DNA of 64,000 bases. Origin: Bacillota bacterium (GTDB taxonomy: Bacteria; Bacillota; Clostridia; Acetivibrionales; DSM-1351). Below, piece by piece: positions 1 through 8,086 of the stretch. The stretch spans positions 124,001 through 188,000 of the forward strand of contig JAEWCZ010000086.1 of assembly GCA_023390335.1 (NCBI GenBank), written 5' to 3'. Below the pieces are notes generated by a model. It worked only from the letters and a program-made list of their open reading frames with translations, had not been told where the DNA came from and made no database searches. The stretch's first letter is position 1. Every line of letters begins with the position of its first letter. A program made the position numbers and the translations under genes.

Positions 1-138
1 TACCTCGTGTAGGTTTCCCGGTAAAATATCCGTATTCGCCGACAAACATCTGCAAACATCTTTAACCAAGCTTTCATTGATACAATTTATACTCTGAGTA
101 CAATTAAAAAGATTAATTTTCAGCAGCCTTTTTTTGAT
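1..138. other. Left edge, no gene assigned
   Basis: This stretch lies downstream of the CAP-domain gene. On the minus strand it holds an uninterrupted frame of about 40 codons that runs off the window, but the frame has no ATG and no ribosome binding site. A plus-strand frame ends at about 65. Neither can be judged from this much sequence. Confidence 0.3.
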
Positions 139-921
139 TTACTTCTTCATAAACATTTCCACGTAGAGTTTTCCGTATGTGGGACTCTCTACAACGCCAA
201 TCCCGGTGTGGGTAAATTCTTTGTTGTATAGATTGTTTCCGCTTTCTTTAAGCCATGCAGTCAGTGCCTTTTCCATTGATTGATTTCCTGCAAGGTTCTC
301 ACCTGCAACACTGAACTTTACACCGTACTTTTTCATCATATCAAATGGAGTTCCATAATATGAAGATGTATGGCTGAAATAATTATTATTTTTCATATCA
401 GATGCCTTCATTCTGGCTAACTTTAAAAGTTCTTCATCAAACACCAGAGGGTTCAGACCTTCTTCTTTTCTGGCCTTGTTAACCAAATCCAGCATTGCCT
501 TTTCATCAGGCGAAACATCTATAACCTTAGCTGCAACCGTCTGCTGTGCTTTAACGGTGTTTTTAGCTGTACTAACCTGCTTCGTTTTTACTGCAGCCTT
601 CTTCGGCTGGGTAACTTTAAAATACCGGGATGATACTGCACCAATATTTCCATTTGCGCTGTCATAAACCGCATACCAGTCTCCCAACTTTCCCATGACA
701 GTTAACTTTTGCCCTTTTTTTAATTTGCATAAACTGTCAAATTTGGTATTCGGGCCTGTGCGTAAGTGCACATCCTGTGCCGTAACCGTTCCGGCTGTTG
801 AAGCCACCTGTTGATAAGATTGTGATGCATCTACCCTGTACTGTAGTGTACTGATAGGTGAAAAGGTAAATGCCGAGACTAAAATGCTCAATACTATCGC
901 TGCTTTTTTCTTTGTTTTCAT
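139..921 (-). CDS. Secreted SH3b and CAP/SCP domain protein
   Basis: This 260-residue protein has a lysine-rich start and a hydrophobic stretch at residues 7-25 typical of a Sec signal peptide, so it is probably secreted. A bacterial SH3-like domain covers about 44-104 (VHLRTGP, GDWYAVYD), a lysine/alanine/threonine-rich linker follows to about 135, and a CAP (SCP/PR1, YkwD-like) domain runs to the end. The CAP cavity residues are visible as H184 (FSHTS), E208 (GENLA) and H238 (FTHTG). The usual GHR-NIL segment after the conserved Trp is replaced by ESGNN-LYNKEF, which is unusual. SH3b domains generally suggest cell-wall binding; the activity of bacterial CAP proteins is mostly unknown. The start is preceded by GGAGGGG seven bases upstream. 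No downstream partner is visible in the window. Confidence 0.88.
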   Translation of the reverse strand: MKTKKKAAIVLSILVSAFTFSPISTLQYRVDASQSYQQVASTAGTVTAQDVHLRTGPNTKFDSLCKLKKGQKLTVMGKLGDWYAVYDSANGNIGAVSSRYFKVTQPKKAAVKTKQVSTAKNTVKAQQTVAAKVIDVSPDEKAMLDLVNKARKEEGLNPLVFDEELLKLARMKASDMKNNNYFSHTSSYYGTPFDMMKKYGVKFSVAGENLAGNQSMEKALTAWLKESGNNLYNKEFTHTGIGVVESPTYGKLYVEMFMKK

Positions 922-980
922 TACAACCCCTCCTGCTTTTTAATAACTATATTTGGATAAATCACCTTATGTTGATAGTA

Positions 981-1009
981 TTGACATGTTTTCCATAATT
1001 ATTTACAAT
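981..1009 (+). promoter_or_regulatory. Consensus sigma-A promoter facing proS
   Basis: TTGACA (981-986) and TACAAT (1004-1009) are separated by exactly 17 bases on the plus strand. No plus-strand gene follows. Transcription would start near 1016 and meet the hairpin at 1042-1075, giving a short RNA or, by read-through, antisense RNA to the end of proS. Confidence 0.5.
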
Positions 1010-1033
1010 ATTGAGAAATATTAATGAATAAGA

Positions 1034-1075
1034 ACAAAAAAACAGGTAGATACCATAATATGATACCCTACCTGT
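1034..1075 (-). terminator. Terminator of proS
   Basis: The inverted repeat ACAGGTAG (1042-1049) / CTACCTGT (1068-1075) is followed on the minus strand by a run of seven T. It lies about 20 bases beyond the proS stop codon. Confidence 0.8.
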
Positions 1076-1096
1076 CTTTTATTTTAGTGTTATTAA

Positions 1097-2533
1097 TTAA
1101 TATGCTTTACCCCAGTATACCATTGACTTTGCAGGTTTTCCGCAGCACATACACTTGTCTGACAGCTGTTCCTGTTCAAAAGGCATACATCTGGCCGTTG
1201 CACCTGTCTTTTCCTTAACCAGGTCTTCACACTCACGGTCACCGCACCACATACCTTTTACAAAGCCGGGTGTATTATTTATAATTTGCTCAAACTCATC
1301 AATAGTTGTAGCAGTATAAGTCTTCTTGTCTCTTAGCTCTCTGGCTTTTTCAAGGAGTGAATTCTGTATGTCTGCCAGTGTCTTTTCTACTGTTTCTTCC
1401 AGATTATCAAGAGAAACAAAAATCTTTTCTCTGTTATCTCTTCTTACCAATACAGCCTGATTCTTTTCAATATCCTTAGGCCCTATTTCAAGACGCATAG
1501 GAACACCCTTCATCTCATACTCACTGAACTTCCATCCGGGCATTTTGTCGCTGTCGTCCATTTTTACTCTGAACTTAGCAGAAAGCTTGTCCCTTAATTC
1601 ATTTGCCTTCTCCAAAACACCTTCCTTGTGCTGAGAAACAGGTATTATAATCAGCTGTGTAGGTGCTACTGCAGGAGGAAGCACCAACCCGCTGTCATCT
1701 CCGTGTACCATTATGATAGCACCTATAAGACGAGTAGTTACACCCCATGAAGTCTGGTGTACATATTGGAGTTGATTGTTCTTATCTGTATATTGAATAT
1801 CAAAGGCCTTTGCAAAACCATCACCGAAATTATGGGATGTGCCCGACTGTAAAGCCTTACCGTCATGCATAAGGCTTTCGATCGTGTAGGTAGCATGGGC
1901 TCCTGCAAATTTTTCCTTGTCAGTTTTTCTTCCTTTTATAACAGGGATTGCAAGTACATTTTCCAACACATCAGCATATACGTTAAGCATTTTTATGGTT
2001 TCTTCCTGAGCTTCCTCAGCTGTAGCATGTGCAGTATGTCCTTCCTGCCATAAAAATTCAAGTGTTCTCAAAAACGGTCTTGTAGTTTTTTCCCATCTTA
2101 CTACAGAACACCATTGATTGTAGAGCTTTGGCAAGTCTCTGTAGGATTGGATGGAGTTTGAATAATGCTCGCAAAACAAGGTTTCAGATGTAGGTCTTAC
2201 GCAAAGCCTTTCTGTAAGCTTTTCATCTCCGCCATGAGTTACCCATGCAACTTCAGGTGCAAAGCCTTCAACATGTTCCTTTTCCTTTAATAATAAGCTC
2301 TCAGGTATGAACATAGGCATATAAACATTTTCATGCCCTGTAGCCTTAAATCTTGTATCCAAGGCTTTCTGAAGATTTTCCCATATTGCATAGCCATAAG
2401 GCTTGATAACCATACAACCTCTGACACTTGAGTAATCTACAAGTTCAGCTTTCTTTATAACATCTGTATACCACTGAGCAAAATCATCATTCATAGAAGT
2501 TATTTCTTCTACCAGTTTTTTATCCTTAGCCAT
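1097..2533 (-). CDS. proS: Prolyl-tRNA synthetase, archaeal/eukaryotic-like short type
   Basis: This enzyme charges tRNA-Pro with proline in the cytoplasm. The protein is 478 residues with the start at 2533, chosen because GGAGG lies five bases before this ATG and the sequence begins MAKDKKLVEE as in the family; a longer frame to 2584 has no such site. Class II motif 2 is visible around RTLEFLWQEGHTAH. The large insertion domain of the longer bacterial type is absent. The C-terminal region is rich in cysteines (CGDREC, CMCCGK) and ends in Tyr, as in the short ProS form. It is monocistronic, with its own consensus promoter and terminator. The leader of roughly 100 bases is too short for a T-box. 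Confidence 0.96.
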   Translation of the reverse strand: MAKDKKLVEEITSMNDDFAQWYTDVIKKAELVDYSSVRGCMVIKPYGYAIWENLQKALDTRFKATGHENVYMPMFIPESLLLKEKEHVEGFAPEVAWVTHGGDEKLTERLCVRPTSETLFCEHYSNSIQSYRDLPKLYNQWCSVVRWEKTTRPFLRTLEFLWQEGHTAHATAEEAQEETIKMLNVYADVLENVLAIPVIKGRKTDKEKFAGAHATYTIESLMHDGKALQSGTSHNFGDGFAKAFDIQYTDKNNQLQYVHQTSWGVTTRLIGAIIMVHGDDSGLVLPPAVAPTQLIIIPVSQHKEGVLEKANELRDKLSAKFRVKMDDSDKMPGWKFSEYEMKGVPMRLEIGPKDIEKNQAVLVRRDNREKIFVSLDNLEETVEKTLADIQNSLLEKARELRDKKTYTATTIDEFEQIINNTPGFVKGMWCGDRECEDLVKEKTGATARCMPFEQEQLSDKCMCCGKPAKSMVYWGKAY

Positions 2534-2646
2534 CATTACCTCCAGTACTGTATTTAAACATTTAGTTTTATATTTATTAATCAATAGACTGTCAGCTGAC
2601 TTATTTAAAAAGTCCGCAGATAAGTCAAAAAAGTTCTAACTACTAT

Positions 2647-2675
2647 TATATAATATATTTACCATGGTATGTCAA
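2647..2675 (-). promoter_or_regulatory. proS promoter
   Basis: On the minus strand TTGACA (2675-2670) is followed after 17 bases by TATATA (2652-2647), which overlaps a TATAAT two bases further on. Between it and proS lie a perfect 10-base palindrome, GTCAGCTGAC (about 2588-2597), and an inverted repeat GACTTAT/ATAAGTC; their role is unknown. Confidence 0.65.
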
Positions 2676-2746
2676 TAGCACTTGCACGGGCCTTAAAGTA
2701 TATAATATAATGTGCTTGTACATTTATTAAAGAATTGGAGAATGCT

Positions 2747-3217
2747 ATGAAAGTTGGAATAGGCCAGGATAGCCACAGATTTGATTTTCAAAACAATACT
2801 AAAAAGTTTATACTAGGCGGCGTGGTTTTTGAGGATGTAACGCCATTAGATGGAAACAGCGATGCAGATGTAGTTCTCCATGCACTTACCAACGCAATAT
2901 CCGGTGTAACTTGCGTTAATATACTTGGAAAAATCAGCGATGAAATGTGCCTTGAAAGAGGAATTACAGACAGCTCCGAATATTTGCGGGAGGCTCTTAA
3001 ATATCTGATTGATGTCAAAGTAGTACATGTTTCAATATCAATAGAATGCTCCTACCCTAAAATATCACCAAAAATTACCGAAATACGAAAGTCAATATCA
3101 GAGCTTTTAAGTATCCCCGAAAACTGTGTAGGAATAACAGCTACAACAGGTGAAGGTCTAACCGCATTTGGTCAGGGAAAAGGGGTACAAGCTTTTTGTA
3201 TAGTTACTGCACTTTAG
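2747..3217 (+). CDS. Divergent IspF-like protein (MECDP synthase family)
   Basis: The protein is 156 residues, close to the usual IspF length. The ATG at 2747 is preceded by TTGGAG six bases upstream. IspF makes 2-C-methyl-D-erythritol 2,4-cyclodiphosphate in the non-mevalonate isoprenoid pathway. The metal-ligand positions are kept: GQDSH near the N-terminus (Asp and His) and the His in SDADVVLHA. The segment that in standard IspF reads GDIG-HFPD is here NILGKISDE, so the CDP-ribose-binding Asp and the HFPD element are lost. The late TTTEGLGF-type motif is altered to TTGEGLTAFGQGKG. It could be a divergent working IspF or a paralogue with another substrate. It is transcribed away from ispD, unlike the usual ispD-ispF order. 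Confidence 0.72.
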   Translation: MKVGIGQDSHRFDFQNNTKKFILGGVVFEDVTPLDGNSDADVVLHALTNAISGVTCVNILGKISDEMCLERGITDSSEYLREALKYLIDVKVVHVSISIECSYPKISPKITEIRKSISELLSIPENCVGITATTGEGLTAFGQGKGVQAFCIVTAL

Positions 3218-3231
3218 GATTAAACTTAACA

Positions 3232-3278
3232 CGGTTATTACGTGCAGAAAATCAATTATCTTCTGCCTGTAATAACCG
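3232..3278. terminator. Hairpin between convergent genes
   Basis: Two 18-base arms (3232-3249 and 3261-3278) pair except for two central bases, with an 11-base loop. It lies between the convergent ispF-like and ABC transporter genes. There is no clear T-run on either strand, so it is a likely but imperfect bidirectional terminator. Confidence 0.55.
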
Positions 3279-3293
3279 TAACAATCCGGTTTA

Positions 3294-4925
3294 TCAAATT
3301 TCAATAACCCTTTGTATAAAATCCATACCCTCAATTATATGGGAAACAACAATAAGTATTCCCTCAAAATCTTTATCCTTTAAGACAGCTAAAATAATAT
3401 CTCTGGTTTCAACATCTACATTTGAAATAGGCTCGTCCAGTATTATAACATCCTTATTCAGAAGCATTGCTCTTATAAAGGCAATTACCTGTGCCTGTCC
3501 TCCCGAAACGCCCGCTGTATTCTGAGATATTTCAGAATCCAGACCATTTGGCAGCCTGTTTATGTATGTTTCAAGCTTCAACTGCTTAACCAGTTGTTCC
3601 ACATCCTCACGTTTCTTTTGATTCTGACCATATAATATATTATCCAGTACAGTCCCGCGAAAAAGGAAAATACTCTGCGACACAATCCCAATCCTTTCAC
3701 GCAGACTTCTATTTTTTATAACAGCCAAATTCATGTTATTAATAAGAATTTTTCCACCATCAGGTGAAAACAATCCAACCAGAAGCTTTATAAGTGTTGA
3801 TTTACCGGACCCGTTTTCGCCTTTGATAAGAACTTTTTCGCCCTTGTTTATCTCAAAACTTAAAGAAGTAAGTACATTATTTGTGTTGCTGTTATATTTG
3901 AAGCTTATATTTTCCACTTCTATAGAATTAATACTTTCTATATTCTCCGTCTTACCCTCATCCTCACCCTTCATATCCAACAGTTCATACAGTCTTTCTA
4001 TGCTCAGGCAGGCAGGCTTTATCATTGTTCCAGTTGAGGCCAACCCCTGACTGGCACCAAAAACCCTGCCTATGTATAACGAAAACGAAGTATATAGACC
4101 TATTGAAAATTGCCCCTTGATTATCAAAATTCCCGATACAAGTAATATTAAAAGTGTTCCGAAATTGTTGGCAACTGTAATATTCTCCACAAATAGTAAT
4201 ATAGATTTGCTTTGATTTATGCTCTTTTTAATAAGATCATCAAGTTTGCTTTTAAATTTGTTAAGCTGATTTTCTTTTCCATTAAGTAGTTTAATGTCTT
4301 CAATCCCATTAATAATTTCAAAGAATTCTCCATTTAGTACAGCGTTGGACTCCATCATTTGCTGTGTTATTTTTACAAATCCTCCTGCCGATGCCTTTGA
4401 AGCAAAATAAAAAGCTGGAGATAATATCACAGCCACCGTGGCCAATTTATAATTCAGTGAAAACATTGCAACTGCCGCAGCCACTGCATCAATCAAACCA
4501 ACAAACAAACCAATAATTGACGGTGAAAAAACAACACTGACGTTTCCGCACTCACCTATTCTGCTTTGAACATAACCCTTTTCAGTGCTGGACAAATAAC
4601 TCATTGGTAAGTCCAAAACCTTGCTGATTACTGAATGTCTCATTTCATTAGTAACCTCATTACTTACCTTGGCAAATAAATATTTGGAAGCAAAAGAAAT
4701 AACATATCGCAGAATATACAGAACCCCTATGATTAATACATAATAATAGAGTTCTTTATAACTTTTTGAACCGGTTACGGTGTTATCAAGTATATGTCCG
4801 ATGAAATAAGGAATAGGTGTCGATATAGCTGAACATAAAACCATACCGATTATACCTATAACGAAAATAAATCTATGTTTTTTAATGAATGGTAAGACCT
4901 TTAGCAAGCTACTTAATTTTCCCAT
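3294..4925 (-). CDS. ABC exporter half-transporter (membrane domain plus ATPase)
   Basis: This 543-residue protein fuses an exporter-type membrane domain (residues 1 to about 315, roughly six transmembrane segments) to a nucleotide-binding domain. The ATPase motifs are Walker A GENGSGKST (369-377), Q-loop Q417, signature VSGGQ (473-477), Walker B VIILDEP (493-499) and H-loop H529. Half-transporters of this type dimerise and export lipids, peptides or drugs; the substrate here is not evident. No peptidase domain or precursor peptide gene is nearby. It lies 79 bases downstream of ispD on the same strand and may be the last gene of the carD-yacL-ispD unit, occupying the place where ispF normally follows ispD. 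Confidence 0.88.
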   Translation of the reverse strand: MGKLSSLLKVLPFIKKHRFIFVIGIIGMVLCSAISTPIPYFIGHILDNTVTGSKSYKELYYYVLIIGVLYILRYVISFASKYLFAKVSNEVTNEMRHSVISKVLDLPMSYLSSTEKGYVQSRIGECGNVSVVFSPSIIGLFVGLIDAVAAAVAMFSLNYKLATVAVILSPAFYFASKASAGGFVKITQQMMESNAVLNGEFFEIINGIEDIKLLNGKENQLNKFKSKLDDLIKKSINQSKSILLFVENITVANNFGTLLILLVSGILIIKGQFSIGLYTSFSLYIGRVFGASQGLASTGTMIKPACLSIERLYELLDMKGEDEGKTENIESINSIEVENISFKYNSNTNNVLTSLSFEINKGEKVLIKGENGSGKSTLIKLLVGLFSPDGGKILINNMNLAVIKNRSLRERIGIVSQSIFLFRGTVLDNILYGQNQKKREDVEQLVKQLKLETYINRLPNGLDSEISQNTAGVSGGQAQVIAFIRAMLLNKDVIILDEPISNVDVETRDIILAVLKDKDFEGILIVVSHIIEGMDFIQRVIEI

Positions 4926-5004
4926 ATCTGTAAACCCTTTCCGTGTTTTATATATTCATTATGAAATACATACATCAGAAAGGTCAAGTTTTAATTTGAA
5001 AAAA

Positions 5005-5718
5005 CTATTTTGCTTGACGAGATATTATTGACTCTCCTATTATTAAATCCTCAGGGGTAGTAATTTTTATATTCTGATAGCTTCCCTCCACAATTTTCAC
5101 CTGTATACCCAATTTTTCAACCAAAACCATATCATCCGTTCCGATATATCTATTCTGTACGGCTTTATCATGGGCATCCTTTATAATATCATATATAAAA
5201 CCCTGGGGTGTTTGAATACTCCAAAGACTGCTTCTGTCCGGGGTTGATTTTACAAACCCATTTTCATCCGAAATCTTGATAGTATCCTTTGAGCGTACCC
5301 CAATTCCACATGCACCAAATTTTTTTGCAGTATTTATACAATCAACGATATTTTCATTTGTAACAAAAGGCCTTGCGCCATCATGAATCAATACAATTCC
5401 ATTTTTATCTCTAATAGAACAAAGTCCCTTATAAACAGAGTTCTGACGTTCAGCTCCTCCGCTAACAAGGGAAATTACCTTGGTAAAATTAAATTTTTCT
5501 ACTATTTCATGCTTACAAAAATTTATGTCATCCTCATTAACAACCAGTATTATATTATCAACCTCACAACAATTCTCAAAAGCGCTTATTGTTCTGGCAA
5601 GCACAGGTACACCCGCTATTTCCAAATACTGTTTATTAATACTGGAATTCATTCTTGTACCTTTTCCTGCTGCGGTTATAATTGCAGTTACTTTTTCAGC
5701 TATATCATTTGAATTCAA
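5005..5718 (-). CDS. ispD: 2-C-methyl-D-erythritol 4-phosphate cytidylyltransferase
   Basis: IspD transfers CMP from CTP to methylerythritol phosphate in the non-mevalonate isoprenoid pathway. The 237-residue protein has the nucleotide-binding loop AAGKGTRM (16-23), SGGAERQNS (86-94), HDGARPF (112-118), QTPQGF and NIKITTPEDL with the substrate-binding Lys. The start is a TTG at 5718, nine bases after GGAGG; no ATG lies before residue 23, which is inside the active-site loop. It follows yacL by 29 bases and is probably co-transcribed with carD and yacL. Confidence 0.95.
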   Translation of the reverse strand: MNSNDIAEKVTAIITAAGKGTRMNSSINKQYLEIAGVPVLARTISAFENCCEVDNIILVVNEDDINFCKHEIVEKFNFTKVISLVSGGAERQNSVYKGLCSIRDKNGIVLIHDGARPFVTNENIVDCINTAKKFGACGIGVRSKDTIKISDENGFVKSTPDRSSLWSIQTPQGFIYDIIKDAHDKAVQNRYIGTDDMVLVEKLGIQVKIVEGSYQNIKITTPEDLIIGESIISRQAK

Positions 5719-5747
5719 ATTATAATGCCTCCATATATTGTGTAATG

Positions 5748-6788
5748 TTAATCACTTATATTGGGTTTTACAAAAACCATACGTCCTGCGGAGGTTTGAA
5801 GCATACTTGTTACCATTACCGGGATTGTCTGACCAAGGTACTTTTTACCCCCGTCCACTACAATCATGGTTCCATCGTCCAAAAATCCTACACCTTGCCC
5901 GTTTTCCTTGCCGTCTTTTACCACAAGTATATTCATTTCCTCTCCGGGTAGAGCAACAGGCTTAACTGCATTTGCAAGGTCGTTTATATTAAGAACCTGT
6001 ATTCCCTTTAATGCTGCAACTTTTGTAAGGTTGTAATCAATTGTTACAAGTTTGCATTTAAGCTTTTGTGCTGTTTTAAGAAGCTTTTCATCAACTTCCA
6101 GTGCATCCGGGAAATCTGTTTCATCTATTCTTACAATGTTATTGCCTTCCTTCTGAAGCAGATTAAGGATATCCAATCCTCTTCTCCCTCTGGCTCTCCT
6201 TAGTCCGTCTGGAGAATCAGCTATATGCCTTAGTTCTTCAAGGACATAAGCCGGAATTACAATATCACCTTCCAAAAATCCTGCATTGAATATATCAAGA
6301 ATACGACCGTCAATGATTGTACATGTGTCAACGAGCTTCTTGTTACGAGAGGAAGATTGTTCCTTAAAAATATCTGCTATACTTTCATTTTTCTTTCTTT
6401 GTGACAGTATAACTCCCATAAGTCCGAACAATATATTTATAATTACTGCAAAGGGAAGCCCTACTATCTGAATTTTCATTATAGGTATGCTTACTAAATT
6501 TGCTACAATTAGACCCAGTATAAGTCCTGCAACACCTAGAACCAGTTCTGACATGGTTACATTCTGTATGCCTTTTTCCATTTTATCAATAAAACCGGTA
6601 AGCACTTCAATTATCTTAGCTGCCATAAAATAAAAAAGGGCACAGAAAACAGATGAAAACAGTATCAACAACGGCACCTTTATGTTTTCATCTACTTTTA
6701 TATTCATTGATAAAACTGTATGTAAAATAGTAAACCCGGTAATAGCTCCTAGAATAGAAAAAGATATTTTAATAATCCTGTTTAGCAC
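5748..6788 (-). CDS. yacL: YacL-type membrane PIN/TRAM protein
   Basis: The N-terminal ~130 residues hold four hydrophobic segments. A PIN nuclease-like domain follows (VDTC with D156, then D162, VLEEL with Glu at about 186, LEVDEKLL with D235, TIDYN with D253; numbering from the ATG at 6794) and a C-terminal TRAM domain (about 286-345). The acidic PIN residues are all present, so a metal-dependent nuclease is possible, though the family's role is not settled. The start is best taken as GTG at 6788: GGAG lies seven bases before it, while the in-frame ATG at 6794 is only about one base after GGAG, and homologues begin with a short Met-Leu-Lys/Asn-Arg start. It lies between carD and ispD, as in Bacillus-type gene order. 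Confidence 0.88.
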   Translation of the reverse strand: MLNRIIKISFSILGAITGFTILHTVLSMNIKVDENIKVPLLILFSSVFCALFYFMAAKIIEVLTGFIDKMEKGIQNVTMSELVLGVAGLILGLIVANLVSIPIMKIQIVGLPFAVIINILFGLMGVILSQRKKNESIADIFKEQSSSRNKKLVDTCTIIDGRILDIFNAGFLEGDIVIPAYVLEELRHIADSPDGLRRARGRRGLDILNLLQKEGNNIVRIDETDFPDALEVDEKLLKTAQKLKCKLVTIDYNLTKVAALKGIQVLNINDLANAVKPVALPGEEMNILVVKDGKENGQGVGFLDDGTMIVVDGGKKYLGQTIPVMVTSMLQTSAGRMVFVKPNISD

Positions 6789-6812
6789 ATTCATTCTCCT
6801 TCAAAGGCTTTT

Positions 6813-7292
6813 TCAGCCGTAAAGGTACTCTTGGATTTTAATCTCAACTTCATGCTGATTTATACCTTTTGCAAGAACCAATTCACTTATTAATATCTGT
6901 TTGGCACTGCTTAACATTTTTCTTTCACCTGTAGAAAGCCCTTTTTCCTTTTCTCTTTGCATAAGGCTTCTTACGACATCAGCTACCTCAAAAATGTCAC
7001 CGCTTTTGATCTTGACCATGTTTTCCCTATAGCGTTTATTCCAATTGGATGGAATCTCATGCTGGCCGTCCTTCAAAAAATTAAAGACACTATCTGCTTC
7101 AGAAACACTTATTACGCCTCTAATGCCTATATCAGTAATATTGTTGGTAGGTATCATAACCTTTAAATCACCGATAGGTATTTTCATAACATAATAGCTA
7201 CATTTCTTCCCGAGTATTTCCTTCTCCTCTATGGATTCAATAACACCCGCACCATGCATGGGATATACAATTTTATCTCCTACGTTATACAT
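6813..7292 (-). CDS. carD: CarD/CdnL-family transcription regulator
   Basis: The 159-residue protein starts at the ATG at 7292, six bases after GGAGG; the frame extends upstream without a binding site. It begins YNVGDKIVYPMHGAGVIE, the hallmark of the CarD_TRCF domain that binds the RNA polymerase beta subunit, followed by a helical C-terminal domain (about 65-159). In mycobacteria and myxobacteria CarD/CdnL stabilises open complexes at rRNA and other promoters; the same role here is inferred. It heads the carD-yacL-ispD unit and has a consensus promoter with a long leader containing a terminator-like hairpin. Confidence 0.9.
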   Translation of the reverse strand: MYNVGDKIVYPMHGAGVIESIEEKEILGKKCSYYVMKIPIGDLKVMIPTNNITDIGIRGVISVSEADSVFNFLKDGQHEIPSNWNKRYRENMVKIKSGDIFEVADVVRSLMQREKEKGLSTGERKMLSSAKQILISELVLAKGINQHEVEIKIQEYLYG

Positions 7293-7394
7293 AGCATTCC
7301 TCCATAAAAATAACGCAAATCTTTCCACTATTTGTATATCCAAAAGCTTTTGTGAATATAAACAAATGGCTATATTCAATCAAGCTGTTAATAA

Positions 7395-7449
7395 TAAAAA
7401 AATAAAACAAAAATACTAAAACGCACTAATACAATAGTTGAGTGCGTTT
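7395..7449 (-). terminator. Terminator-like hairpin in carD leader
   Basis: AAACGCACT (7419-7427) pairs with AGTGCGTTT (7441-7449) across a 13-base loop. On the minus strand the stem is followed by a long T-rich tract (7418 down to 7395). It lies about 30 bases downstream of the predicted carD start site and 125 bases before the carD start codon, so it could act as an attenuator. Confidence 0.55.
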
Positions 7450-7483
7450 GGATTAATTTATATAAAATTGTCTCAATACTTTA

Positions 7484-7512
7484 AGTATACTACAAAGAAT
7501 ATTCAATGTCAA
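7484..7512 (-). promoter_or_regulatory. carD operon promoter
   Basis: On the minus strand TTGACA (7512-7507) and TATACT (7489-7484) are separated by exactly 17 bases. The predicted start is near 7477, giving a leader of about 185 bases. Confidence 0.75.
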
Positions 7513-7571
7513 AAATCAAACAATACTATTAACATTTAAAATTATTTCTGTTAAATATTGTTTTTTGGGGT

Positions 7572-7600
7572 TTGACAGTATTTATAGGTAAACGTATAAT
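7572..7600 (+). promoter_or_regulatory. Perfect consensus promoter for the 7634 gene
   Basis: TTGACA (7572-7577), 17 bases, TATAAT (7595-7600): both hexamers match consensus exactly. The predicted start near 7607 leaves a leader of about 27 bases. The promoter diverges from that of carD. Confidence 0.85.
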
Positions 7601-7633
7601 AAAATCAGACATCTAAATACTGAGGTGAATCAC

Positions 7634-8029
7634 ATGAAGGATATACTTGTAGATGATTTTCAATACACTGCACAAGAACTGCTTGTAAGAAATAGGAGTA
7701 TTCTAGACTTAATTACAAAATATCAGGATTCGAATTCCAGAGTAAACAGGGCGGTTATTAAAGCTGTTACTCAATGTGGTTGTTTGACCATCAATGCCCA
7801 CAAACAGGACATTCCTGCAGACGCCAGCTTTGATGAAATGAAGAACTCTGTGAATAGGCACGTTGAAGGTACTTTATGTGACAATTGCAGGGATGCGATA
7901 GAACGTGATATCGGAAGAAATCTGTTTTATCTGGCTTCAATCTGCAACACATTGGATTTAAATCTTTATGATATTTTTTTAAAGGAAAACGACAGAATAC
8001 GGATGCTTGGCAAATATAATCTGAGATGA
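7634..8029 (+). CDS. Conserved clostridial protein with CxC and CxxC, unknown function
   Basis: The 131-residue protein starts at the ATG at 7634, six bases after GAGGTG. It has no signal peptide or membrane segment and is mostly helical by composition. Two cysteine pairs stand out, C48-G-C50 (QCGCLTINAHK) and C82-DN-C85, which could bind one metal ion. The C-terminal half (LFYLASICNTLDLNLYDIFLKE) resembles the last helices of MazG-like pyrophosphohydrolases, but no complete catalytic motif is visible. From memory similar clostridial proteins carry the label DUF1573; I could not check this. It is a single-gene unit between a perfect promoter and a strong terminator, set between carD and disA. 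Confidence 0.8.
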   Translation: MKDILVDDFQYTAQELLVRNRSILDLITKYQDSNSRVNRAVIKAVTQCGCLTINAHKQDIPADASFDEMKNSVNRHVEGTLCDNCRDAIERDIGRNLFYLASICNTLDLNLYDIFLKENDRIRMLGKYNLR

Positions 8030-8033
8030 TTAA

Positions 8034-8068
8034 AAGGGATTAACAAATATGTTAATCCCTTAATTTTA
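8034..8068 (+). terminator. Terminator of the 7634 gene
   Basis: AAGGGATTAAC (8034-8044) and GTTAATCCCTT (8051-8061) form a perfect 11-base stem with a six-base loop, followed by TAATTTTATTTT. It also lies downstream of the convergent disA and may serve both strands. Confidence 0.85.
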
Positions 8069-8086
8069 TTTTAACCCAAAGCATAT

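Noticed and set aside
1..138. Partial gene entering from the left edge
   Set aside because: Short open frames exist on both strands, but none has a start, binding site or recognisable motif.
1024..1218. Plus-strand frame of 64 codons
   Set aside because: It runs through the proS terminator and antisense to proS, with no ribosome binding site and a composition unlike a protein. The upstream promoter is reported as a possible RNA instead.
2534..2680. T-box riboswitch before proS
   Set aside because: The leader is only about 100 bases and has no T-box sequence or specifier stem; it has a simple promoter and small palindromes.
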